The position numbers were made by a program, and so were the translations under genes. Under the pieces are notes generated by a model. It did no database searches, was not told the DNA's origin, and saw nothing but the letters and a program-made list of their open reading frames with translations. From the NCBI RefSeq assembly GCF_000485595.1, contig NW_014577077.1, positions 430,327 to 466,460 of the forward strand: a DNA stretch of 36,134 nt, written 5' to 3'. Positions 1 through 10,665 of the stretch are shown piece after piece. Position 1 is the stretch's first letter. Each line of letters opens with the position of its first letter. The stretch is from Priapulus caudatus (taxonomy: Eukaryota > Priapulida > Priapulimorpha > Priapulimorphida > Priapulidae).

Positions 1-600
1 CTTCGGCCATCCCAGCAAGAGTGAAGTTTAGGTGAATAATTTATAAACGCACACATTTTACACACGTTTGCGAAACAGCTTGCCCGTAGCCGTAAGATAA
101 AGCTTCAGTAAAAATATTTATTATCTTTGAGATGCATGTTTTTCTCTTTTTGCTAATGTATCAGGATTTTTAACAGCATCTTCTAAATTTAGTTTACACG
201 CTTCGTGCGTCATCTATGACGCGAGAGAAAGGGGAGGTCAATATACAAGGCTTCTGCTCAGTATGATACCGAATATTTTCTAGTCATGTGTGTGGTGTTA
301 TACATGCTTTAGTTATGTTTACAATTATGATAAAAGTTATGTTGCAGCTACAGCATAGTAAAATATAGAATATAGGGATCTGCGCAATCTACTTCTAATA
401 CACAAAATCCCATTTCAGTCGCTAGCTAAAAATTCTAGCTTTCGATGTCATTGCAAAGGTATTTTGTCTATACGTTTTATCGGGAGTGAATAATACTTAT
501 TACTTATTACATATTATACTTATTTTAGAATCACTTTGTTATGTGATCTTAATTTTATCATCTATATTTTATCTTTTACGCATACACCACACCCATATCT
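1..600. other. Non-coding, no gene seen
   Basis: AT-rich sequence without a long open frame, splice-flanked coding block or RNA gene. A hairpin-family-like word, ATCGGGAGTGAATAATA, occurs at 479-495 without a partner arm, possibly a decayed half-element. Confidence 0.6.
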
Positions 601-624
601 ACAATTATATATATATATATATAT

Positions 625-687
625 ATCAAGAGCTAATAACACCTTATATTATTACCTTATAATAATACCTTAGGTATCATTAGCTAT

Positions 688-691
<4 letters not shown>
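625..691. mobile_element. Hairpin element H1 (ATCAAGAG family, 67 bp)
   Basis: The element starts ATCAAGAGCTAATAACACC and ends with an imperfect inverted copy, GGTATCATTAGCTATTGAT, in which 15 of 19 positions pair. It sits inside a TA dinucleotide run, so a target duplication cannot be resolved. The left arm shares 18 bases with the right arm of H2, which places the two in one subfamily. It has no coding capacity. Confidence 0.55.
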
Positions 692-727
<36 letters not shown>

Positions 728-1009
728 TATAATTGTACACACGCACGCATACATGCACGCACACGTGAACTCGCACGCACGCACACACGCACGTACACAT
801 ATTTTGTTTGTTATGGAACATATATACAATATCTTAAATAATAATATAATAGTAAGTTATAGAATTATAATTGTATTTAGTTCGTTTGATTCAATAAAGA
901 TTGGGTAATTCAGACTCGCTTTACAGGCTAAATCTTTATACTGATGACACGGCAGGAGTTTTATACCACCATCTCCTTTATTCTAGTATATATATATATA
1001 TATATATAT
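690..1009. repeat. TA and ACGC microsatellite cluster
   Basis: TA runs occur at 690-724 and 986-1009, with ACGC/ACAC-rich sequence at 735-800. H1 lies at the left edge. Open frames in this interval are repeat translations. Confidence 0.85.
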
Positions 1010-1612
1010 CACCACCCAGAATTTCAAGAGTGAGTTAAACAGGACTTCGCTTATATTATGGTATACTGGTGCATGGGAACGTGCCGAAATACTAGAATGC
1101 GTGGCTTCATAACTCTGAGACGTCATCTGTTCTAATTGCCGTCGCTAATATATTTAGCTCGTGTATTCCGCCAGAAGCGGTCGAAGTCTTATGCCGGAAG
1201 TACTCGAAACGCAATCACCCGTCTGCCTTACAGAGAGCTTTTCCGTTATCTTGAGCACCAACTACTACCGCCCAGAACGAGCAGAGAAAATGAGTTTATG
1301 CGCCAGATAACGAGTCAATTACTGAATTTCTCCTTTCCATCAGCCATCTCAATTTCCTTCATAATTCAATATGGCACAGAGCGCGCACGAGAATGTTCCA
1401 TGTGATAAGTGCATTCATGTGATCTCGCGCGAATTTGCAGCCATGGTTCAGATATTCCTCCTCGCCTCCTGCGTCCTGCGTTTCTTTCTGCTGCCGATTT
1501 GGTAAACCTGTCCGCGTGAGGTGAGAGAGCGATCATATAGGCGTTATCGATGACTTCGCTGTCTTAGGTGCAAGTTTCTATAAACTGAATGTTGCTAGCA
1601 ATCCAGCATAGC

Positions 1613-1691
1613 CGCGTATAACATTGAAAATGAAACCGTACTCGCCACCGTATAACATTGCAAATGAAACCGTACTCGCCACCGTATAACA
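1613..1691. repeat. 34-bp tandem repeat, about 2.3 copies
   Basis: The word CGTATAAC recurs at 1615, 1649 and 1683, a fixed 34-bp period. The unit contains ACATTG, AAATGAAACC and GTACTCGCCA. The two full copies differ by very few bases, so the duplication is recent. No gene spans it. Confidence 0.85.
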
Positions 1692-1918
1692 CTCTATATG
1701 CGGCCGTATCCTAAACTTGTAAAATAGACAGCGGTAACGGAAATTTTCAAATAAAGTTAATGTAAACGAAAAGCGCGCATTTTCATATTTTGCTGATATT
1801 TGAAATCGATACTGTCGCGTTTTTTCTGCTAACGAGTATAGCCGCTAGTGAAGCCACAGGCACAGTGAAGCAGAGGAGGGTAGGAGATGGGGAGCAAGAA
1901 AGGTAGGGATATATGGGA

Positions 1919-1929
1919 GAAGAGAGAGT

Positions 1930-1961
<32 letters not shown>
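1919..1961. repeat. (GA)n microsatellite
   Basis: An AG dinucleotide run lies 50 bp before the GT head of the first interspersed repeat copy. It is compositionally simple, with no gene signal. Confidence 0.9.
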
Positions 1962-2008
1962 CGAAGAATGAAAAGGATAAAGAAAAGGCGAAAGAGAGAC
2001 AGGGAGAG

Positions 2009-2010
<2 letters not shown>

Positions 2011-2082
<72 letters not shown>

Positions 2083-2375
2083 TGTGTGTGTGTGCTGTGT
2101 GTGTGTGTGTTGTGTGTTGTGTGTTGTGTGTGTGGTGTGGGTTGCGTGTGCGTGCCGTGCCTGCGTGCGTGTGTGTACAAGGCATTACAGACGAGAAGAG
2201 AAGGATGAGAGACGAGCGAGCGAAGGCTAAGAGGGGGAGAGACAAGCGTAGCATCTATTCTGCTGCGATGTGCTTGCTCGATCGTCGCCGCGGGCCATAG
2301 CCCGTTAATGCATGTGCTGAAATAATGTCAACAAATCAATCAATCCCGTCCTAAATCGTGCGTGTTGAGTAGCCA
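2011..2375. repeat. GT-headed interspersed repeat, copy 1
   Basis: A long (GT)n head (2011 to about 2178) is followed by a unique body of about 200 bp from TACAAGGCATT to GAGTAGCCA. The body contains a GGGC-cata-GCCC stem, an ATAATGTCAAC word and an (AATC)n run. It is nearly identical to 6283-6548, and similarity stops sharply at GTAGCCA in both copies. The stem followed by a short tandem tail resembles the 3' end of a non-LTR retroposon, but about 28 shared bases follow the (AATC)n run. The class is uncertain. Confidence 0.75.
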
Positions 2376-2896
2376 CGATGACGCAAACCGCCGCAACGTG
2401 TTACAACTCGGTGCCGGCAGGTGTCTCTCGCGTCGCCTGCATCCTCCAATACCACGCAGCTGATTTAATCTATTCGAGTCTTGGGTACCGTTGCCAGAAA
2501 GAAAAAGCAGTCTTAACATTACTCTTAACAATTTTAGCTCACCTTGACATCGTCAAGATGGGCTATTGCCATGGGGCGTTGTCCGTCGTACGTCCGTTGG
2601 TCCGTCAAGATTTGGCTACGGTCAACGATAACTTGAGAACCGTTTGACCCACATGTTTCAAATTGCCTACAGTTGTTACTCCTATGGGAGAGAACGTCCT
2701 ATTTTGGAGCACGCCAGTTGACCTACTTTAGAGCCACGCCTACTTTTTGGCAAAAATGGAAATGACCATCTAGATTCATTCGATTTTGTTAAATTTACCT
2801 ACCTACCCACCTACCTAATCATACCTACGTGTAATATTGTGTTTTAGATTCTTCGTTACAGTACGTTTTACTGGAATATTTTATTGCTGTTATTTG

Positions 2897-3136
2897 CGCA
2901 AGAGGTTGAAAGCTTGTTTCGTCGCTCAATGACGTCACAGTGTCGTCACGTCCGTAAGGACTCAAACTCCTGTTTTAAGGTGCATTGTGACCCTAACCCT
3001 AACCCTAACCCTAACCTTAACCCTAATCCAAATCCTAACCATAACCCTAACCATAACCCTATTTTTTTTAATTAAATTTTGTACAGTCGACACTGTGACG
3101 TCATTGAGCGACGAAACAAGGTTTCAACCTTTTGCG
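2897..3136. mobile_element. Foldback element: 49-nt inverted arms around degenerate CCCTAA repeats
   Basis: The arms at 2897-2945 and 3088-3136 are reverse complements with two mismatches. They include the words TTGTTTCGTCGCTCAATGAC and ACGTCACAGTGTCG. The 142-bp spacer carries the CCCTAA array and a T-rich stretch. The symmetry suggests a MITE-like or foldback transposon. I found no clear target duplication and cannot name a superfamily. Surrounding sequence from about 2530 (CTTGACATCGTCAAG, repeated CGTCCGT words) may belong to a larger repeat. Confidence 0.7.
2991..3060. repeat. Interstitial telomere-like (CCCTAA)n
   Basis: About twelve degenerate copies of CCCTAA occur here, including CCTTAA, TCCAAA, TCCTAA and CCATAA variants. 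This is the C-strand of the canonical metazoan TTAGGG telomere repeat. It lies wholly inside the spacer of a foldback element, so it was probably spread by that element rather than marking a chromosome fusion or end. Confidence 0.85.
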
Positions 3137-3189
3137 TTATTTGCGCGAAAATCGAAAACCAAAATGGCGATCATTTAGGCGTAGCGCCA

Positions 3190-6043
3190 CCTCTCGCCCA
3201 GATTTCAGACTTTCAGATCTGAAACATTTATTTTCGCATCAAAACTAACTCTGAAACAAAACAGTGAAATTTCTATTAGTATAAATCAGGGAATAAGGAC
3301 ATTTTATCACATTTCGGTCCGTCATAAATAAAACACTTGCCAAATTTTAAATATCATTTCCCTCTTCTATCACACCCAATGTGAGCTATAGTGTTATTGA
3401 CACTTTCATTATATACTCTTAGATTGGATCCTTAGACACTACGTATGAGAAACTCGTAATTTTACGATGTTTTTGTCAACGGCGTATAAGAAAAAGATTA
3501 TGCTAAGATGCTAATTTGGTCAAATTTTGTAACAGTGGATAATAATGTAGCTAGCCGCACACAACTACATGGTTTGTGCTTAGGAAGCAGCCCCGTAAAT
3601 ATACGTAATAGTAGGCAATGAATTTAACTCCCAGTTGTCACGCGATCAGACATTCAATTCTGCGAATCATGCATTGCTTAGATAGAATGGAATTCATTAT
3701 ATATGCTTATGGACCTACACAATGCACTTATTCACAACACGTTACATGTGCTAATATATTGATGTACAAGTGTTCGGGTTAAGCATTCGTTATATTCGGT
3801 CCTTCACTGTCAAATAGCGCGTGATATTGTATACGTACCGTATTTACTCGTGTATAAGATGCACCCCTGATTTTTTTATTGAAGTTGTGTGCAAGAAAGT
3901 GCGGCTTATACGCGAGTAAATACGGTATATATATCCCACCAATATACGTGATACCATATGATGAGCAGCGTTGGCGAAACTACGTACGTGCCGTCGGTTT
4001 TTCTTGATCCACCCGATTTCTCTCGGTTTCCAGATCAGATTTCAGCAAATGCACAAACAAACGTCCATGAAATGCGTGGACGCGTATTAACGCCCACGCT
4101 GCTAACTGACAGCCAGTGCGTCATTCGTGCTATAGAGAGCTTCTAACGGCTCATTAGTCACAAGCAGATATAAGGTTACATTTTATAGACGAAATTGAGT
4201 AGAAGATAAAGCAGTAGACGAGATATATGTTTGTGATCGTGTTCGTGTGTGCGGTTGAGCGTTCGTGAGGCGGTCGGCGAGTAGCAATTTGCGCGTGTGC
4301 GCGCGCACTCGCGTGTCTACGTGCGTGGGTGTGCATAGACATGTGGTGATGTCTTGTGCAAGTGGGCTTCCGTGCATTCCTATATACATGTAAATTCCCC
4401 TGTACATATATAGCTTATAATAAGCATACATTGGAGACGCATGAAGCTCTCTTGCGGCTAGGTAATGCCTGTTCAAATATCCTACTGTACTGTAGTGATA
4501 ATGTAACGTAAGTGCATGGTCGGTCTCTCCGTCGAAAGCATTTCAATGAAATCAATGTTTGTACGGCGGGACTGAATGTTTAAAGCTGTTTAGCAAGTCT
4601 CAAAATCCTCCTTTGGCATTTCTCCGGTTTACGATTTACTTGTGGCCAGTACTAGTGTGATGACTAGTAAAGCCTGCCGAGTGAGTGTAAAGCGAAATGC
4701 CGTAATACGTTCGCGCGTACCTACCTGCGTGGGCGCTGCGTCTACGCTCTCGCGCCCTTTTCCGTCCTGTCATCCCCACGCAGCGCATCGACGAAACGTC
4801 TCGGTCTAATCGCGCTAGATGCCTCAACAGCGGCATTTGCCACGGAAAATACATTTGCGCGACACGGGTTGTGATTAAAAGCACGATTAAGTTAAGGCTA
4901 TTGTAAGTAATCGAGTGGTTCTATGCGAGCAAGCTAGCGTCGTAGTCAACGTTACCATCGCGGATATCGGTTGCCATTAGGCTGTACGTCACAACTGCAT
5001 GCATCATTTACAGTGAGTGACATATGTCGTAACGACGTCCTCAAATGTGAAACCGTGTGCTATATATTACTGGCCTATCCGGCGCATAGTAATTTTTGCG
5101 TATGTCGTTTCTTATTATGCATGCGCGCAAAAACGGATACCGGCGTTATATAATACTATCTAAACGTCGGAATCAGCGGCAATGACGGTCTATGGCGGAT
5201 CCCCAGTTAAAGGCTCCTGTTGGGAGAAGATAAGGTAGTGTTACTACTTACTGATAACACTGCTTAGGCTCAGAATGTAACACCCACGGGCATGCAATCA
5301 CCCGTGACGCACGTGGTGATTGCTGTACACATTATATATCTTCGCTACATCTTCACTTGCTTCTCAGATCCGACGCCTTCCAAACGAAGTACATTGTTAC
5401 TCAATCTCATCATTATCCAGCGCGATTAATTTTACATAGATAAAGTAATGTCCGCGCGGTTCCGCACGCGCAGCGGTAATCTTATAATTAAGATTATTTA
5501 GCGCAAAGATTATTCGGCGCAATGTCGCATCGATTAGTGGCGACGAACTGCATGTGTGCTTTTAAACTGATTGCATATTCAACGGAATGGCAGCCACCAC
5601 CGCACATCGGCGATCCATGGACGTTTTTTTACGACAGGGACAATAATTGGTAGCGTTTGAAGTGCTGCTGCAAACTCCAACGCGGGGCTCGATCATTACA
5701 TTGGGTGGAACGAACGAACACGATTGCGTGTGCACTTTGCGAATGATGGAACTCGACGAGCGGAGCGCGACTGAATCAGTAGATTTTGTTTCGCCTGCGT
5801 CGACGACTGCGTCAGAAGACGACGGCCACTGATTCAATAGTTTCTCGGATATTCCGCGTGTGACATTTACCATATATTAACTGCTAGCGATGAAGTGCGA
5901 TGTCGATATCGATCCACGAATCGATCTCGCGCGAAAATTGATTCAAGGCTAGCACGAGCAGATGATAAATCTACGCACCTGTTGACAGACTGTTGAAGCT
6001 GCTCTTGATAACATGTCGCGTTCCAAGGAACAGTACTAAGCAC
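3190..6043. other. Non-coding, apart from the 92-bp TIR element
   Basis: I see no credible coding region. The short open frames are unrelated to any recognisable domain. A GTGC-rich stretch lies at 4230-4335. At 5997-6013 the word GCTCTTGATAACATG matches the right junction of H2 by 15 bases without a partner arm. Confidence 0.6.
3836..3927. mobile_element. 92-bp TIR element (CCGTATTTACTCG ends)
   Basis: The ends are TACCGTATTTACTCGTGTAT and the near-complement ATACGCGAGTAAATACGGTA, with pairing continuing into GATGCACCCC against AGTGCGGC. TA flanks both ends and may be a 2-bp target duplication. The spacer is a short T-rich stretch. Similar CCGTATTTACTCG termini occur on non-autonomous repeats in many animal genomes (family knowledge, superfamily not asserted). 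No coding sequence is present. Confidence 0.75.
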
Positions 6044-6278
6044 GCTTTTGCTATCGTGATTTTTGTCTGTTCGAATACCTCAACGTTAAACATTGTTAAA
6101 ACATCACTGCGTAAAACAAAGGAGACTTTCGCTTTCCTTGGAATTTGTTCTATGATTAGCTAACAGTGTCATGGACGAAATAGTTTTTTTTATCTACTCT
6201 GCATGTATTTTTACCACGGAGGACAAGTAAATCCGTCTATAGTGTCAATTGCTACGTATCTGATACTTCGGGTATACA

Positions 6279-6284
<6 letters not shown>
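6044..6284. repeat. Direct duplication, left copy (241 bp)
   Basis: The copy runs from GCTTTTGCTATCG to ATACAAGTTTG and is about 95% identical to 6552-6798. Differences include one T in a homopolymer, CTTTCGCT against CTTTCACT, and a missing ACTCT. It directly abuts the GT-headed repeat. No reading frame is conserved between the copies. Confidence 0.85.
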
Positions 6285-6322
<38 letters not shown>

Positions 6323-6548
6323 CGTGTGCGTGCGTGCCTGCGTGCGTGTGTACAAGGCATTCAGAGAGGAAGAGAAGGCATGAGCAAGAGCGAGCGAAGG
6401 CAAGAGGGGGAGAGACAAGCGTCAGCATCTATTCTGCTCGATGTGCTTGCTCGATCGTCGCCGCGGGCCATAGCCCGTTAATGCATATGCTGAAATAATG
6501 TCAACAAATCAATCAATCCCGTCCTAAATCGTGCGTGTTGAGTAGCCA
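6283..6548. repeat. GT-headed interspersed repeat, copy 2
   Basis: This has the same order as the copy at 2.0-2.4 kb: (GT)n head, TACAAGGCATT, AG-rich segment, GGGC-cata-GCCC stem, (AATC)n, terminal GTAGCCA. It differs by a few small indels. It is bracketed by a direct duplication (6044-6284 and 6552-6798). It therefore sits exactly at the junction between two copies of otherwise unique sequence. Confidence 0.75.
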
Positions 6549-6551
6549 GTA

Positions 6552-6798
6552 GCTTTTGCTATCGTGATTTTTTGTCTGTTCGAATACCTCAACGTTAAAC
6601 ATTGTTAAAACATCACTGCGTAAAACAAAGGAGACTTTCACTTTCCTTGGAATATGGTCTACGATTAGCTAACAGTGTCATGGACGAAATAGTTTTTTTT
6701 ATCTACTCTGCATGTATTTTTACCACGGAGGACAAGTGAATCCGTCTACTCTATAGTGTCAATTGCTACGTATCTGATGCTTCTGGTATACAAGTTTG
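6552..6798. repeat. Direct duplication, right copy (247 bp)
   Basis: This is the partner of 6044-6284 on the far side of the GT-headed repeat. It continues into unique sequence (GCTGGCATAGG), while the left copy runs into the GT array. The arrangement fits a tandem duplication with a later insertion at the junction, or a duplication formed during insertion. Confidence 0.85.
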
Positions 6799-7470
6799 CT
6801 GGCATAGGCAAACACGTATTTAAATAATAAGAAACGTAAATATTAAACGTTTCTAGGAAGATAGTGTAAATATAGGTGCACGTACAAGGCCAATGATAGA
6901 CGGTTTCTTTACCTTTGGTGTATTGATGGGCGGGCTTTTAAGAACGGAACATATCGAAAACCTAGAGTGTGCCTGTGTCAGCGTCACATACAGGGTCGGC
7001 ATCGGCACATACAATTCTATAGCTGAAATATCCGCACAGCAGCACGAATGCTATGTCAACACAATCCCACATGTTTTTTTCTTATACGGATTCTCTGAAT
7101 TGACAGTCAGTGACTATGTTTGTGTCAGTGTTCGCGGTGAACACGTTGCGAGTTTCTGTGGTTATCGTAGACGGGCTCCGTTCTATTGCATCAACATATC
7201 ACTGTTGCATCAACCTGGTTGGCGCAGCCATATGGACGTTTGGAATCAGTCTATCGAGCCTCGTTTAGAGTAGGATGAAGGGCGCGCTGACGTTTTGTCA
7301 CACGTACCTCAGAGCATACATTGCGTCACTCGCTGTTGATACGACCGAATATTACGCATGTCCACGCGCGTCATCTAGCAATGCCCTCCCACATGTGTGG
7401 CGCGCATTGCACGGTATTCATGGAAACCATAGCCACCGCTAGTGTGCGCGGGATGCTGACGGACGGTCAC
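6799..7470. other. Non-coding, one uninterpretable 126-codon frame
   Basis: A plus-strand frame at 6893-7273 begins at a non-ATG context and shows no domain, periodicity or biased codon use that I can recognise. It is probably chance. Nothing else is visible. Confidence 0.5.
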
Positions 7471-7471
7471 C

Positions 7472-7504
<33 letters not shown>

Positions 7505-7582
7505 GCTGCTGCTGCCGCTGCTGCTGCTGCTGCCGCTGCTGCTGCTGCTTGTGGTGGTATTGCTGCTACTGCTATACTGCTG

Positions 7583-7614
<32 letters not shown>

Positions 7615-7734
7615 ACTACTACTACTACTACTATTGCTGCTTCTACTACTACTGCTACTGCTACTGCTGCTGCTAGTGGTGGTGGTGTTGCTGCTGCTCC
7701 TATACTGCTGCTACGGCTGCTGCTACTACTACTG

Positions 7735-7766
<32 letters not shown>

Positions 7767-8068
7767 ACTGCGGCTGCTGCTGCTGCTGCTACTACTACTG
7801 CTACTGCTGCTGCTGCTGCTGCCGCTGCTGCTACTATTACTGCTGCTACTGTTGCTGCTACTGCTCCTGCTGCTGCTGCTGCTGTTGCTGCTGAGACGGC
7901 TGCTGCTACTACTACTGCTGCTGCTGCTACTGCTACTGCTACTGCCCCTGCTACTGCTACTGCTACTGCTACTACTACTGCTACTGCTGCTGCTACTGCT
8001 ACTGCTACTGCTACTGCTACTACTACTGCTACTGCTGCTGCTACTGCTACTGCTGCTGCTGCTACTGC
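7471..8068. repeat. CTG/CTA trinucleotide array, about 600 bp
   Basis: This is almost uninterrupted CTG and CTA triplets, with rare CCG, CTC and GTG interruptions. It translates as poly-Leu, poly-Ala, poly-Cys or Val-rich strings depending on frame, so the open frames here are compositional artefacts. Long CTG tracts can form hairpins and are prone to length change. The same triplets occur on the other strand at 25.75-26.36 kb. Confidence 0.95.
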
Positions 8069-8269
8069 ACCGCGCTTTATGATTAGCGGGCGGCTCCCTT
8101 TATGTGAGCCCCGCGAGTAATTACGTAAGCGTGGCACGCGCGGGAAAGACGCATGTGTCGCAACAGCAGTGATCACTCATTATGTATTAGATAGCGTCAG
8201 CAAACGACAGGCGGCGGCAGGCCGGCACGAGCACCATTCTCAAGCCGCAAACGTAGCAATAGGGCATTT

Positions 8270-8299
8270 GGGCATAGGGTAATTGGGCATAGGGTAATT
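8270..8299. repeat. 15-bp tandem repeat (GGGCATAGGGTAATT)x2
   Basis: Two exact 15-bp copies occur, with partial copies on each side (GGGCATTT before, GGGC after). It is a short local duplication with no visible function. Confidence 0.85.
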
Positions 8300-9462
8300 G
8301 GGCGGCACGGCGGTTTAAAGAGACAGGCATTTGCATTTCAGGTGCTGCGAACATGTGTATACATGTGTGCCGGCATAGCGCGTTTTACTCGAGCTTACTG
8401 TTCATGCAAAGACTATTGATCAATAGTGGTCCGTATGCGCGGGAAAACCAGCGACATTTATGGCAATGCGTCTTATACGATATCTGATGAAACGTCGGTG
8501 GGTGGGTGGTGGTCTGGCCCAACCGAGAAGACCTGATACACCGATTCCTGTCGCTTTAGTCGCTTACACGCTGCCAACTCATCAACAGCCTTTAGCAGCC
8601 TTCATCACTGCAACGACCGTTACTGCTGTCCTGGTATTCCCCTGAATATCACTCCATCAACATGTGACGTTACTGTATTCTATTAGCTCCACTCCTCTAA
8701 TACCAGTTCCCCATCCCAAGATCACACACGTAACTACATCCCTGCGTGGCATTCCTGATGCCGCTCCCCAACGTGTGCCATTCGAATGGCGGAGATCTCC
8801 TAAACCCAATATAGTACGTTTGAAAAATCTCCGGCTGACTCGTATAGCTTCAGATCGGTTTGCATCAGCGCTGGGTGCTTGCTGGTGCAGCTTCTCCTGT
8901 ACGTGACTCTTGCTGCTGCTATTTAATCTACTCCGCTATAGCCGTCTTAGACACAGGCACTTGGAGCGTTTCAATAAAATATAATGCTAAATAAATACGA
9001 AATCTATTTACTACCAAAGTCTTAATGTTTCTCTACTCTCTTTCAACCTATTATTGCCGACAATTCCTGCTAAATGGGCCTTTCCCAATGCCTGCATCTT
9101 GACGCACTGTCACACGCTGGCCACCCGGCACGCTAGCTTCTGCCCCACTGACACTAAATCTTAAAAACTATATAATTATATGTCGTTCACGTTGATACAG
9201 CCAGCTAAGGTGCGTGTCTTCGTCGTGTTTAGCAGAATGAGCATTTGACCGAATTTACACGGTGCTTATAGGCGAATAGAGTAGCAGAAACATTAAGGAT
9301 TTGGCTATTGTAAATAATTTCGCTGTTTATTTACCATTTATTTCTGTTTATAAGGACGTTCCAGGTGCTGTGGTCTGTAGACGAGAGCAGCTAGCGGATG
9401 TGATAACAATCTTGCTAGGCCCCACTCAGACGGTGCGCAGCGCTGACACAGACACAGACCAA

Positions 9463-9657
9463 CACGCACGCACGCCACGACACGCACACAGCAATGCACA
9501 ACAACACACACCACACACACACACACACACATGCCAACACACACACCACGCGGCGCGCACAACACACACGCGCACGCCACGCCACACAACGCACGCACGG
9601 CACACACGACGACGCACACACACCGCACGCCGCAGTACGCCGACGCAGCACGCACAC

Positions 9658-9702
<45 letters not shown>
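9463..9702. repeat. CA/ACGC microsatellite block
   Basis: ACACAC and CACGCACG words are interspersed with short GC-rich interruptions, ending in a clean (CA)n run at 9660-9702. Frames on both strands give His-Thr or Cys-Val strings only. Confidence 0.9.
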
Positions 9703-9708
<6 letters not shown>

Positions 9709-10507
9709 AAAACATCAGATGCAGCACGTGCGTGTAGTAGGCGATTAGTACGGCCATCGTCCTTGAAACAATTGAAATCTCCCTTCACACGGCGCGCCCG
9801 ATTCATGTCGTACGCCGGATGCAGACATATTACATGGAAATTGCCATGAATCTCGGCAACAGAAAATCTAATTAAACGAGCGTGAATGCATCGTCGCTGG
9901 ATCGTTAGAGAAAGCAATCGTTATCGCCTTGATAACGGCAAAGTTGCTTTAATCTCTAAACGACCGCGCCCTCGTTGTGTATATTATTATCGTGAGAAAG
10001 CTTATCGTTACATAAGAATGACCAGTATAATATTCATCAGTGGTTTCTCCTATTCGTGCGCATCAGTCGTTGGTTCTACAAGGATATGTAATCAGTCTAC
10101 AGGCAGCCTATACTATAGACACCGTATAACTTCTCGGTTTCGCTTAGTTATGTCAGTATATTACTAACGTCCTTGTCGCACCAAGGATGGCTAATGCTGA
10201 GTGCAGTCTTTAATTCGAACGCTGCCATTACGAGAGGCTGCACAGGCTCATTACGATAGGCACCGTATCCCGCAGGGACGGCCATTCTGACTGAAAATAC
10301 ATACAAACCGCAGCAATTAATAATAGTTACACGCACGCACTGCATGGCCATGCCTCGCGCACGGGCAACAACGGCGTCTTCATCCGCCACGTTCCTATAT
10401 CAGGTCATGATAACAGAAGTCATGCTGCGAACGTGACACCGACTGGAATTAATTAATACAACCTCCGACTGAGCTGCTTTGTGATTTTATGAAATTTATG
10501 TGTACGT

Positions 10508-10665
10508 TCGTTCGTTCGTGCGTGCGGGCGCGCGCGCGTGTGTGTATGTGTGTGTGCGTGCGTACGTGCGTGTGTGCTTGCGTGCGTGCGTGCGTGTGCG
10601 TGTGCGTGTGCGCGCGCGTGTGTGTGTGTGCGTGCGTGCGTGCGCACGTGCGCGCGTGCGTGTGT
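10508..10665. repeat. GT/GC (TGCG) microsatellite block
   Basis: Alternating purine-pyrimidine sequence (GTGTGC, GCGCGC, GTGCGTGC) extends over about 160 bp. Such sequence is the classical substrate for left-handed Z-DNA. No coding potential. Confidence 0.9.

Noticed and set aside
479-495. A seventh hairpin member (ATCGGGAGTGAATAATA)
   Set aside because: It matches the arm consensus with two mismatches but no inverted partner is found within 100 bp. It is noted only as a possible decayed half.
2991-3060. A true telomere or chromosome end
   Set aside because: The repeats are short, degenerate, flanked by unique DNA on both sides, and enclosed by an inverted repeat.
5997-6013. A solo right end of the hairpin family (GCTCTTGATAACATG, matching the H2 junction by 15 bases)
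   Set aside because: It has no partner arm, and one 15-base coincidence in 36 kb of AT-rich sequence is expected by chance.
7471-8068. A CRISPR-like or other regularly spaced array
   Set aside because: It is a simple triplet repeat without repeat-spacer alternation, and the genome is eukaryotic.
7321-8082. A 253-codon frame with long poly-Leu and poly-Cys runs
   Set aside because: Almost all of it is translation of the CTG/CTA array. All frames of the array are open for the same reason.
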